From: Paramoeba atlantica
Taxonomy: Eukaryota > Discosea
Length of the DNA: 64,000 nucleotides
Reading direction: 5' to 3'
NCBI GenBank assembly: GCA_977017575.1
Contig: CDRNVI010000007.1
Location: forward strand, 248,001-312,000
Shown here: positions 38,291-47,500 of the stretch, one piece after another
Position numbering within the stretch: position 1 is the stretch's first letter
Layout of the letters: every line of letters begins with the position of its first letter
Program-made: the position numbers and the translations under genes
The notes under the pieces: generated by a model
The model's input: the letters and a program-made list of their open reading frames with translations, nothing else
Told to the model about the DNA's origin: nothing
Databases searched by the model: none

Positions 38291-38507
38291 CCTAAAAAAA
38301 GAAAAATTACCTTCGACAGCCGAAGAAACTGGAAGGATTTGAACCCAAAATAGCCGGTTCGTAGCTAAAAATGGGGCCATTTTTGCGTATTTTTGTCTCA
38401 TAGCACTAAAACAGACATTTAAACCAGTACATTAAATTTTAGTAGTAATATGATCGGAGGATAAACATCAGTAAAAGAGTGTCTGTAGGTCAAGCGATGG
38501 ACAGAAT

Positions 38508-39281
38508 ATGACGCAGAAAATTTCTCACGACACGATAACTTTATCTTCCTTGACACTGCAACTGGAGTATCATTTGAACAAGTTTGAGATACTTTTGGAT
38601 CGCACCTATTCCATTTATCATGGTTTGGAAGGAGGTACTAAGACCTCTTTAATAAGCCACGAGCTCATTGTGGCAGTGGAACACGTACAAAACTATGGAA
38701 GATTATGTGATACGCTTTGCTCGCAGGTACCTGATACAATCCATCGTAAAGATCTGCGTAACGAACCAGACAGTTCTCTAGAGGGTTATTTAAACCAGCT
38801 ACAGCAACTATATTCACATCACTATTTTCTTCTGCAAAGGGCAAACAAATTGTTACCTCTCGTTGCTAGGTACACGAAAGATGATCTACATGAGACTAAT
38901 CATCATAAAAGAGAATCATGCAGTCTCACTGGAAATCCAGCGCGCATGTCAAGGCCAAAGAACTATGACGGGTTGTTGCGCACCGAAGAAACACTTCAAA
39001 AAGAAAACGCACATGAAGTAATTCAGCTTGAGTCAGACCTTAACGACCTTCATGCAATGCATACCGAAATGAAAGATTGGGTAATTACACAAGAATCAGG
39101 ATTACATGACACAAAACTAAATATCGAGCAAACAAGAGAAAATGTCGAGAAGGGGGATCGCGTACTTCGTAAATCACATGCGTCTTCTACAATTAGAAAA
39201 AAAATGTCTTACTGGATGGGAGGTATTGTCCTTATTGTGATCATAGTAATCATTCTTCTCGTAGTAATGGTTGTTCGATAA
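38508..39281 (+). CDS. Qa-SNARE (syntaxin 7/Pep12-like)
   Basis: 257 residues. Tail-anchored membrane fusion protein. The N-terminal half is helical with hydrophobic heptads, consistent with an Habc-like bundle. The SNARE motif spans about 165-225: EVIQLESDLNDLHAMHTEMK, then a Gln at the probable zero layer (VITQESG) and NIEQTRENVEKGDRVL. This closely follows the Qa pattern (I-x-x-I-E-x-x-(I/V)-x-x-(V/L)-x-x-(I/M)-...-(Q)-G...(V/I)E-x-x-x-x-x-x-V-E-x-G). The C-terminal anchor is MGGIVLIVIIVIILLVVMVV. The endosomal syntaxin 7/12/Pep12 group is most likely; the exact compartment is not determined. Confidence 0.8.
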   Translation: MTQKISHDTITLSSLTLQLEYHLNKFEILLDRTYSIYHGLEGGTKTSLISHELIVAVEHVQNYGRLCDTLCSQVPDTIHRKDLRNEPDSSLEGYLNQLQQLYSHHYFLLQRANKLLPLVARYTKDDLHETNHHKRESCSLTGNPARMSRPKNYDGLLRTEETLQKENAHEVIQLESDLNDLHAMHTEMKDWVITQESGLHDTKLNIEQTRENVEKGDRVLRKSHASSTIRKKMSYWMGGIVLIVIIVIILLVVMVVR

Positions 39282-40225
39282 GGTTGCTAAGAGAAATTGA
39301 TGTTCAAAAAACCGAGGGAGAAGAGGAGGAAGACATTGACAATTCAGGAGTATTTTCGAAGACATAGTTGTCCTGAAATTGTGGAGTAAAATATATTGGA
39401 GCAATTTTTTGAATTGGTGAGTCATATTCTTTAAAAAAATGATGGCATAAAAGTTAACATACCTGTAACAGCATAACATACCTGTAACACGATAACATAC
39501 CGGGGGGGGGGGTGTTATCCTGTAACACCGTTTATACGCAAACCCTTTTCCGAAGTAGGTATGTATTTTTCCACGAACGAACGCACGCAAACCCAACACG
39601 TCCGCTACAAATACGACGAGCAACCTGCGTAGCCGGAATCTCAATTTCTTGCTCTTCCCATGAATGTGCCTCACCATCATCGCGGGGAAAGCGCTCAGTG
39701 CTCCAGTTCTGGCAATGTGCAATGTTTAAACTCTCTACTATGTATAAAAGGAAACGTGGAATTAAATCTTCTGCGTCGTCGTTTCGATTCGGGTTGTCGT
39801 GTGACATGAACCCTGAAATTTTTAATGAGTAACACAAGTCTAAGAAAAATGGTTTGCTTCTAATCAAGTCACTTTCCTTCTCTCAATTATATTCGTTGAG
39901 TACTCAGCGAAGTGTACAACACTTCATTCAGTACTCATTAAAGTGTAGAACAGTTTATTGGTCATTTTTCGTGCAAATTCAGGATGCATATACGGTATTT
40001 ATTGACGGAGGGTGAATTAGAAGCAGCATTCCGACTAAATATACATCTGAATGTTTTTTCTCGGAATTACTTATTTTTATATATATTTTAATAATTGAAG
40101 ATAGAGCGGTTGTTACGCAACCACATCAATAGTATCGTAATTAGACACGTAACGTAGTACGTCAATTCAAAACGTAATCAATCTTCGAAACGAAATCTAC
40201 ATGTACATGTATCTGCCTTTCATAC
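39282..40225. other. Accessory stretch between the SNARE and LRR genes
   Basis: 944 bases. Contains the keyword-type repeat cluster at 39450-39528. A 111-codon open frame on the minus strand (39532-39867) starts with ATG but matches nothing I know; it may be element-derived. The right part is AT-rich. Confidence 0.45.
39450..39528. mobile_element. Keyword repeat cluster (TAACATACC), inverted-repeat element remnant
   Basis: Three copies of TAACATACC occur in 50 bases: two are followed by TGTAACA, the third by a run of ten G, then a partial inverted copy (TGTTATCCTGTAACACC). The arrangement mirrors the elements at 5254-5507 and 41295-41726 (keyword + CTGTAGCT, keyword + G-run), but with a different keyword. 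Outer termini were not identified. Confidence 0.5.
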
Positions 40226-41155
40226 ATGCTTTCATACATGCTTTCACACATGCTTAGCATTCATACAGCGGATGATCAACCGCGGCCCCGTCGAGCTCAG
40301 AAGGCGCACAGATCTCTACTCCCCATAGAGCTACAGCTTGACGCCTTTCTTTCTGGCATACATGAATTGGAAACTCCTGGACTTTCGCCTCTTGGCAAGC
40401 ACTCGACATGGAACACAAGCATACCTGGGTGCAACTGGTATGGAGTTCAGTGTGATGCGTTTCAAATGGCACGTAAGATTGATTGGCGAGGTCGGCAGCT
40501 GGAAGGGACTCCTAGTTGGACACACCTTCCTGTAACACTCAGCTGGTTTCTTTTAGGCTCCAATTGGGGCATCAACAACAAATGCAACGGTGAAGTTCCA
40601 TTCGATACCCTGCCTCAAGGACTTACTCGTCTCGACCTGAGCAAAAATCAGTTTTCTGGTTATATTGGTGCAGGAGATCTCCCTAAAACGTTGACACGGC
40701 TTCTTCTCAACAATAATCATTTCACAGGAATGATAAATTGGAGTGCGCTACCCCGGAGTCTGTGCATTATTGATATCAGTGGAAATCGTCTCGATGGGAC
40801 ACTTAACTGTGCCGTCATTCCACCTAATTTACTTGGTCTTGACATATCCAATAACGAATTTGTAGGCAAGCTGGCATTGGAAGAATTTCCAACTTCATTG
40901 CTCTTATTTAAAGCGCGAAATAATTCATTTACAGGAACACCACGATTTGACAATCTTCCACCGAGGATGAAGTGCCTACAACTATGGCGTAATCGTCTCA
41001 GCGGACACGTCGATGTCTCTCGTTTGCCTCGCGGAATGAGTGAGTTGTCGCTTCAGGAAAACAATATTGAATCGTACTCTCCGCAGTCGCTTCCCAAGTG
41101 TGTTTCTTTATTTCAGAACCCCGCATGGAAATCCGGTTCGCGTGGCTTTTATTAA
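40226..41155 (+). CDS. Leucine-rich-repeat protein
   Basis: 309 residues, the longest LRR relative in the window. The cap has C-N-W-Y-G-V-Q-C near 70, the family motif. About nine LRRs follow with consensus L-P-x-x-L-x-x-L-x-L-x-x-N-x-F-x-G, for example LPQGLTRLDLSKNQFSGYI and LPKTLTRLLLNNNHFTGMI. The N-terminus begins at a 12-bp tandem repeat (CTTTCATACATG x3) and reads MLSYMLSHMLS, not a good signal peptide. In another frame just upstream (ATG 40201) a short hydrophobic peptide MYMYLPFIHAFIHAFTHA is encoded, as with the tandem pair. Probably secreted if that signal is joined; otherwise cytosolic. Ligand unknown. Confidence 0.82.
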   Translation: MLSYMLSHMLSIHTADDQPRPRRAQKAHRSLLPIELQLDAFLSGIHELETPGLSPLGKHSTWNTSIPGCNWYGVQCDAFQMARKIDWRGRQLEGTPSWTHLPVTLSWFLLGSNWGINNKCNGEVPFDTLPQGLTRLDLSKNQFSGYIGAGDLPKTLTRLLLNNNHFTGMINWSALPRSLCIIDISGNRLDGTLNCAVIPPNLLGLDISNNEFVGKLALEEFPTSLLLFKARNNSFTGTPRFDNLPPRMKCLQLWRNRLSGHVDVSRLPRGMSELSLQENNIESYSPQSLPKCVSLFQNPAWKSGSRGFY

Positions 41156-41294
41156 CACTGCAATATAAGTAGAGTTTGCTTCAGTGGCCATAGTTCTAAA
41201 TACTATTAAATATTCTAAAATTCTATTTACTTCAACCGCTCTACTTTTTTTCGCTGTCCCAAAGCTACGAAAACAATAATTACTGTCCCTTTTA

Positions 41295-41726
41295 AACCAC
41301 AGTCCGGTTTAACATTCCTGTAGCTAGATAACATTCCGGGGGAGAATGTTATGATGTCCCATGCGTTTTTTAACATTCCACCCTGAAAAACCCCCGTGCC
41401 CCCCCGTGGCTTACAGGTTCATCCACTCTACCGATGAAGAGCCACCACGGGAGATTCTCAACTTTGATCCCCTACAGGGTCCTCCAGGTTTTCGCTACGA
41501 ATGTACGCTGACGGAGTACTTTAAGAAAGTTCAAGAACGCTAAGAAAGTGAAGCAAAAGAAGTCGAAGCGATGGGCGAAGAGGAAGATACATAATAAATG
41601 AAGTTATTTTTCCTTTCAAAAAAATACCTCAAAAAATTATCTTGAAAATTTAACATTCCTGTAGCTCCTTAACATTCCTGTAGCTACTTAGCATTCCCCC
41701 CCGGAATGTTAAACCGGACTGTGGTT
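41295..41726. mobile_element. TA-flanked inverted-repeat element (keyword TAACATTCC)
   Basis: A 432-bp element with perfect terminal inverted repeats of about 24 bp starting AACCACAGTCCGGTTTAAC, flanked by TA (41293-41294 and 41727-41728). Inside, TAACATTCC or its complement recurs at least six times, joined to TGTAGCT (three times) or to a G-run. Termini share AACCxCxGTCCGG with the element at 5254-5507, so both belong to one family. A 60-codon frame (41361-41543, includes REILNFDPLQGPPGF) is present but unrecognised. Probable MITE mobilised by a Tc1/mariner-type transposase. Confidence 0.75.
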
Positions 41727-41732
41727 TATATT

Positions 41733-41960
41733 TTTTCTTTTACCATATGACTGTGTTCACTCCTTTTGTTCACTTTTCTTTCCATAACCTAAGCTAGAGC
41801 CCTGGTTACCTACCACCACCATCACCACCACCACTACCCTACAACCTTAAACTCTACTCTACTCCATACCCTTTCCAACCTCCCTCTCTCGCTCCCTCAC
41901 CCCTCCCCCCCACCACCACCATGCTTCACCCCTCCCCCTCCCTCCTCACCACCGGTTCAC
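41733..41960. repeat. Duplicated 5' flank of the J-protein gene, upstream copy
   Basis: Shares with 42213-42475 the segments CACTTTTCTTTCCATAACC, TAGAGCCCTGGTTACCTAC, a CACCAC run, ACCCTACAACCTTAAACTCT and the ATGCTTCACCCCTCCCCC gene start. The upstream copy breaks off soon after that ATG. It is a partial duplication next to the MITE and leaves a headless promoter/leader copy. Confidence 0.8.
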
Positions 41961-42212
41961 GATAGCGATGTCAATTTTGCAAATATCGACGGAGAACCTT
42001 GCCATCTGTCTAACGAACCACTCTTCCGGAGCCGATGCGCCATATCCTAGCTGCGGAGAGAAACCTAGAAGTTAGCAATGTTTCGAAAAGCTCGAAGACG
42101 GTTTCGAAGTACCGCCCTAAAATTCCGGACCTCGGTCTTTCTCTTCAGGAGGCCTATCTAACTTGTTGTGAACGAGGTTTGGAACGATTTTAGACCACCG
42201 GAGCCCCTTTTA

Positions 42213-42475
42213 TTTTTTTTCTTTTGTTCTATGACAGTGTGTCCCTTTATAAAGGTTAAGCACAACGGTGTTTCTTCTTTACTTTCCCTCTTTTTGCTCA
42301 CTTTTCTTTCCATAACCCAACCTAGAGCCCTGGTTACCTACACCCACCACCACCACCACCACCGAAACCCTACAACCTTAAACTCTACTCTACTCTACTC
42401 CATACCCTTTCCAACCTCCCTCCCCCTCCCCCCCCTCCTCTCATCATGATGCTTCACCCCTCCCCCCCCCTCCTC
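42213..42475. repeat. Duplicated 5' flank of the J-protein gene, downstream copy
   Basis: The copy attached to the intact gene. Conservation of the leader, including a CT-rich tract and CACCAC microsatellite, across both copies shows a recent duplication of about 240 bp. Confidence 0.8.
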
Positions 42476-43156
42476 TCCCCCCACCCCTACCGCCCCGGTC
42501 CCCTCACCGCCCTCTCCCGGTGGCTCGTCCTCCACCTCCTCCCCCCGACGGCCCAGCGCGCCCTCGGCCGTCGTCTGCGCCGCAACCTCTCCCGCGTAAA
42601 GGCCATGGAGGACGACCTCCGCTTCCTCACGGCCCACCGCTCCCCGCTGGCCGTGCTGGACCTCCCGGAGACCGTGGAGGCGCTCCCGGAGGTGCACGCG
42701 GCGTACCGGCGGCGGGTACTCGCGGCCCACCCGGACGCCCCGGGGGGCTCGCCGGGGGAGCTGGACCGGGTGCGCCGGGCCTACGCGATGGTGCTGGACC
42801 CCGGGAGTGTGTGGTACCGGGATGGGGGCGGGGGGGGGCTGGTGGGGGGGCTGGTGGGGGGGGGAGAGAGCGGAAGGGTCTCCGTACACACAAAGGCCAC
42901 GTGGCTGGGGGTGGGGGTGGTGCTCGGGGCGCTGGTGGCGCTGTGGGGGTTGGGGGAGACGGTGGTGAGGAAGGGGTGGGAGGGGGTGTTGGGGGTGGTG
43001 TTGCCGGAGGTGTATGAGGTGATGGTGGAGAGGGAGGGGGAGGAGGGGAGGAGGAGGGCGGCGGGGTTGGAGGTGGATACGGATCCACAGCGGTTACAGC
43101 CCCGGAAGTTGCAGAGGATAAACTTTCCGGGGCGGTTTTTGGATGAATTGGATTGA
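42446..43156 (+). CDS. J-domain (DnaJ-like) protein with one membrane segment
   Basis: 236 residues. A J-domain occupies about 68-120: LAVLDLPETVEALPEVHAAY, RRRVLAAHPDAPGGS with the HPD triad at 95-97 that stimulates Hsp70 ATPase, then ELDRVRRAYAMVLD. A Gly-rich linker (126-141) and one hydrophobic helix (about 151-170, ATWLGVGVVLGALVALWGLG) follow, then a basic/acidic tail. N-terminal Pro/Leu/Arg-rich residues could be an organelle signal. Membrane-anchored J-proteins recruit Hsp70 at the mitochondrial import motor, ER or elsewhere; which applies is unknown. The gene is almost wholly GC-rich, C-rich in its first half and G-rich in its second. Confidence 0.7.
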   Translation: MMLHPSPPLLSPHPYRPGPLTALSRWLVLHLLPPTAQRALGRRLRRNLSRVKAMEDDLRFLTAHRSPLAVLDLPETVEALPEVHAAYRRRVLAAHPDAPGGSPGELDRVRRAYAMVLDPGSVWYRDGGGGGLVGGLVGGGESGRVSVHTKATWLGVGVVLGALVALWGLGETVVRKGWEGVLGVVLPEVYEVMVEREGEEGRRRAAGLEVDTDPQRLQPRKLQRINFPGRFLDELD

Positions 43157-43364
43157 AAAAAGCGGGGGGGGTTGTGGGATAGGGGGGGAAAGGGGTAATA
43201 AAAGGTGGCAGTGGAATACTGGTGTATATTCTTGACGTACAGGACTTCACATTTTTGGTGCAGAAACGCAAGTTTTCTACTTGTACCAACCGTCTATTTA
43301 TACTCTTTTTCTCCGTTTTGTAAAAACAAGTGATCAGTAGATTTCTTTCCGAGCTCTTTTTTTC

Positions 43365-44159
43365 ATGCATCGCTTCCTTGCACGGAGCTTTCGAGTTTTT
43401 AAAGTGCCCTCTCTACGACATTACAGCCCACCTGCGAGAGCTGTACAAGTGTACGAGTCAAAGTTTACAGAAAATATATTTCCAGTGGAACTTCCTCGCA
43501 GTGAGGTGGCAGAATATGCCCAGTTCCTGTTTGCAATGGGGGACAATTTTCTTCACGAGTTTCAGAACGTGGCAGGGTTGAGTCTTCCCGTGTTTTGGGA
43601 ACGCGACCGTGATGTAACGACGAATAGTGATATTGCCCAGGCCGTATCCGAGGAATTTTTGTTCTGTCTACGCTGGATGCAAATTCAGGGTGATTTGGAA
43701 AAATTATCTACAGTCCGGAACTACTATGAGACATTGGTTAATGCACAGCGCAAGGTACTGAGAGTTGAAGTGTTTGTTAATCCCTCAAACATGAAGGATA
43801 GTACCGCTATGTCTACGATTCAGGAACGGATAGGCTTCCAAATTGCTGCACATTCCACGCTGAAACACAAATCGCAGTACAAGAGAATTTTTCAAGTTCA
43901 TTCGGATTCCACTATTCCGGACGGGAAAGAAATGTTTTATGCCGAGACCGACGGGTTATCATTGTCGTCAATTCCTCGAGTTCACAAAGAAGAGCTTGAG
44001 GCACAACAAGCTTTAAGTGACGTGGACTACACCCGAGTGATACCATACAAAAAAATTATACGCACTCAATGGGAGGACAATATCGAGGTCGACGTTTTGC
44101 GTAGCTATTTTGATCAGTTGGCGTTATTGGATGAGGAAGAACAACTGCATGGAGTATAA
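43365..44159 (+). CDS. Putative mitochondrial protein, possible ATP synthase OSCP/delta-like
   Basis: 264 residues. The N-terminus MHRFLARSFRVFKVPSLRHY is rich in Arg and hydrophobics with no acidic residues, a good mitochondrial presequence. The rest is helical in the first half (ELPRSEVAEYAQFLFAMGDN). A segment near 110-155 (GDLEKLSTVRNYYETLVNAQ, then RKVLRVEVFVNPS) is faintly like the OSCP region 'G-R-x-x-x-(I/L)-x-x-(I/V)...Y-x-x-L-x-x-x-x-x-x-x-x-x-(V/A)-x-V'. The OSCP link is weak and stated as a candidate only. Alternatives include a mitochondrial ribosomal or respiratory-complex accessory subunit. Confidence 0.55.
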   Translation: MHRFLARSFRVFKVPSLRHYSPPARAVQVYESKFTENIFPVELPRSEVAEYAQFLFAMGDNFLHEFQNVAGLSLPVFWERDRDVTTNSDIAQAVSEEFLFCLRWMQIQGDLEKLSTVRNYYETLVNAQRKVLRVEVFVNPSNMKDSTAMSTIQERIGFQIAAHSTLKHKSQYKRIFQVHSDSTIPDGKEMFYAETDGLSLSSIPRVHKEELEAQQALSDVDYTRVIPYKKIIRTQWEDNIEVDVLRSYFDQLALLDEEEQLHGV

Positions 44160-44573
44160 TTGCTTTGGTGGAAAAATGAAAACGAAAATAGCTTACGACC
44201 CTATTAGTTTTTGTGGTTAGCGCAGTATAGATCAAAGAACGTTTCGTAGAGTGCTCCTTACTATTTAAGTATGTTTTCTTTTCTATAAGAACAGCACAAA
44301 TGTGCATTCTGTCGAATGTGGTCGACATCCTATTATTTTTTCGTCGATTTTCTTGTAAACCCTCAGTTATTTTCCGTTGATGCGTTCTCGTTGTACAAGG
44401 TCATGTTTTCGAAAAACTGTTTATTAACAAACGGGATATTCAGTGAAATATTGTGACAACGTTCAGAAGGTTGTAAATACATCCTTGTATTATTTGTGGT
44501 TGCTATTTTGTGGTCTATGGGGAGAACCTTTCTAGATCAGTTTTAACCGTGACCGTAATTTTCTGCTATTGGC
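44160..44573. other. Intergenic stretch, nothing recognised
   Basis: 414 bases between the mitochondrial-type gene and MMS19. No repeat or RNA gene seen. Confidence 0.5.
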
Positions 44574-47500
44574 ATGACCACAGAAACACCAGTCGGCACG
44601 TTCGGCTCCTCTCTTAATGAATACTGTACTCTCGGCCCGTCCGATTCCCTTTCTCTGACAGATTTTTTTGACAGACTTTTGTCGAGAAGGGCATTTATGT
44701 CGAGATCGAAATCTGAAAACAATGCGGATTCTTCGTCAAAGCTTTCCAACTCGAAAGATGATTTCAGTAAGAATTTCGCTTGCAGAACCAAAACATTGGG
44801 TCACTTTATTGTAGAATACATGACTAAAAACGAGAAGAATTACTCTCACAATATGGACCCGGAACAACTAGGAGAAAATTGCCTTTTCTGTATGGTGCAA
44901 GCACTTGAGTCATATTTAACTCATCAAGATTGCTCCATTCGTTCACGTGCCACGGATGTACTTGGACAAGCCATTCGACTTGCACATGGTTTTGGTCAGC
45001 TATCATCATGTGATCATTTCAGGGATAACGCTGAACTTTATAAAAGTTTTGAAAAGAGGATTTGGAGAAGCAATCTTGCTCGACGTAATTTGCTGGAATT
45101 TCTTCTTTCGCGCATGAAAGATTATGATACAATAGAGAGTGTTATACACGCCTTGCATGTTCTGCTGATTCAAATCGATGAAGTTTGTTCATTTTCAGAA
45201 CGGCAAGGACGAGGATGGCTCAGACTTACTGATGTGTCATCTATATTAGTCAGGATTGCGTCCGAGACACGATTGGAATATTCTCGATTAAGACTTCGAC
45301 GTCAAATTTACGACCTTTTTCGGAAGTTCTTTCTTCTCGGATATTTTTCCGACGAAGCACACGCAGAAATTGTGGGGGACATTCACCAGTCACATGTTTC
45401 GGAAAACGGCATGATCGAGATTCCTTTTCTTGATATAGGTGAATCTTCTTTTTCATTGAACGTTTCATCCCAAATTGTCGCATGTGATATTGCCGAGTAC
45501 TTTAAACAACTATCTCCACTTGTTCACCCTGCCACGTTCGTGCCCAAATTTCTGAAGTGTGTGGATGGAGAGCGCGATCCATTCAATGTTGTTACCCTTT
45601 TTCATCTTTTTGAAAGAGTAAACCGAATTATTGCGTTTTGGAAAAATCAATCGGGAGATGATGCGCTAGATATGGACTTCTTTGACAGTTTTTCTTGCTA
45701 CTTTCCCATTGACTTTAAAAAACCACAAGAAAACGTAACGTCACGTGAAGATGAACCCACGAAATCTACTAACGGGGATGAAAACACCTTCCAGTCAATA
45801 TCTTCGCCACTAGAATTCTACTCCATCACACGTCCAACGCTTCCTGTCGTTGACTCAATAAAACTACAGGAAAGCCTCCGAGAATTGTTGATACATCCAA
45901 GATTTATAAAAATTAGCATTCCTTTTCTTCTTGAGAAATTGTCTTCTGCCATTGAGGATACGAAACTACAAGTCCTGGAAGTCATGCGCGACATTTTCGT
46001 CCAAGCGATGCGAACAGATCAATATTTCGAGGCACTATCACATTTAGACTCTGATGCGATGAGTACCGAAGACACATCCTTGTTACTCTTAAGTGAAATT
46101 ATTCAAGCTTTACGAGAGGAACTTCACCAGTGCATTGGTAGCGAACGCAATGCACTAAAATTCGAAACTTTGCGTGTCATAAAGGCAATAGGAAGCTTTG
46201 TGTATGAAAGATCCAAGAGCGACAAGACGCTGAACTACTTAACCAAAAGATTCGTATTGGAGCCCTTCTTCAGGAATGTTACTAAGTTTCATGTAGACCG
46301 CGATTTTACGACTGATGACGATTTTAATCGAAATATTACTGTGTTAAATCAATCCGAAATACATGCTCTTTCTATTGATTTAGCATTAATCGAATCTTTT
46401 TTGGAGTCAAAGTCACGCCTGATATTGTTTTGCTACGCTCAAATCGATGCTGTACTGCAGTCTCACCATAAGGAGGGTAGAATAATTCGGTCCTCTCTTC
46501 AAAACAATTCTTTTGGGGAGCGTGAGAGACTCATGCACCTTCGAAGGGTTGAATATGCGACAGAAATATACGCCAATCTTCTTAGCATGGTGCGTAGCGC
46601 TGTATATGCTTCCCCTACGGATTTATGCCAGTACTTCAGAAACGTGATAAGTTTTATCCATTGTATCTTTGCGAGCGAATGTCCGACTTTATCGCGAAAT
46701 TTAATGAGCAATGGCGCCAAGTGTGTGATTGTACTTGCCTCATTCTTGGATTCACAGAAATTTTTAGAGGCTCCGTCTTGCCGCGCTCTTGCGAATAACG
46801 AGCCCGTATCTACTGACATTGAAGCACTAAGTGTTACATTGGAAACACAAGTTAACCTCTCCGATAACACTTTCGTTCGAGTGCAGGGCGACACGTCACA
46901 TCTATTTATGAGTTGTTCTTTGCGTCTAATTCTCACCAAATTGTTCGTTATCGTGTGCTCATTTTATTTCACAGTAGCTGATGTGCCTTCGGCCTCTGCG
47001 GTGTTGTCCAGTTTGACTCATGGGTGGATTACCCCTCAATCTTCTCTGTTGGTAAATATTTTGGTTCCCATGTGGCTCAGAGTATATTTTTCCTCTGATC
47101 ATTGTACCCGTGAAGGTATCGCTGAGAGTGAACATTCGCACGACGCACAAAGTAACTCCATGTTATTTAACTCCACCAAACGCGAAAAGCGCGAAGCGAA
47201 TTTTCCACCAGTATCTATAGCATTGGTCTCTGAAGTGTTTTCATCAGATCCTTACAAAGAGGGTATTTTGCATGGTCTCCTCTCGATTGTGCAGCTCGAC
47301 GTTTCTTATGCACGAAATGCTTTGAGTGCAACGACTCAGTTTCCAACTTTTAACTTCATTCGTATCGTTTCAGAACTTTTGCCTCTTACTGCAAAAGGTT
47401 GTCCGCCTCATCTCTTAAATCATTTATTAAAGGCAACGCAGAAAGTGCTTGACGTGTATCGTCAAGGCTCGTATGCTAAATGGGGTGAAGCGCCTGGAAG

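Larger units (their letters stand above)
36599..38507. other. Accessory stretch of 1.9 kb without a host gene
   Basis: Contains the inverted-repeat structure at 36974-37075, a degraded Tc1-like element between about 36863 and 38121, and a second hairpin at 38200-38290. Immediately after the flippase (36715-36780) a short ATTAGAGA(A/C)-type repetition occurs (TTCTACATTAGAGA twice). Confidence 0.55.
41156..42445. other. Accessory stretch of 1.3 kb
   Basis: Contains the inverted-repeat element at 41295-41726 and a duplicated 5' flank of the J-protein gene (41733-41960, compare 42213-42475). Between the two flank copies (about 41961-42206) is unrelated sequence with a 52-codon ATG frame (42035-42193) of no recognised family. 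Confidence 0.5.

Noticed and set aside
38330-38370. tRNA-like T-loop (complement of GGATTTGAACCC)
   Set aside because: Flanking bases do not form a T-stem, acceptor stem or anticodon arm on either strand, so it is not a tRNA.
39532-39867. 111-codon minus-strand frame as a host gene
   Set aside because: It lies beside a mobile-element repeat cluster, matches nothing recognised and opposes the direction of all genes; left unannotated.
42520-43017. Plus-strand Pro/Gly-rich frame overlapping the J-protein gene
   Set aside because: Alternative frame of the same GC-rich island with no recognisable domain.
42627-43370. Minus-strand proline-rich open frame opposite the J-protein gene
   Set aside because: Complement of the G-rich second half of the J-domain gene; low complexity. 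The plus-strand frame has a real J-domain with HPD.
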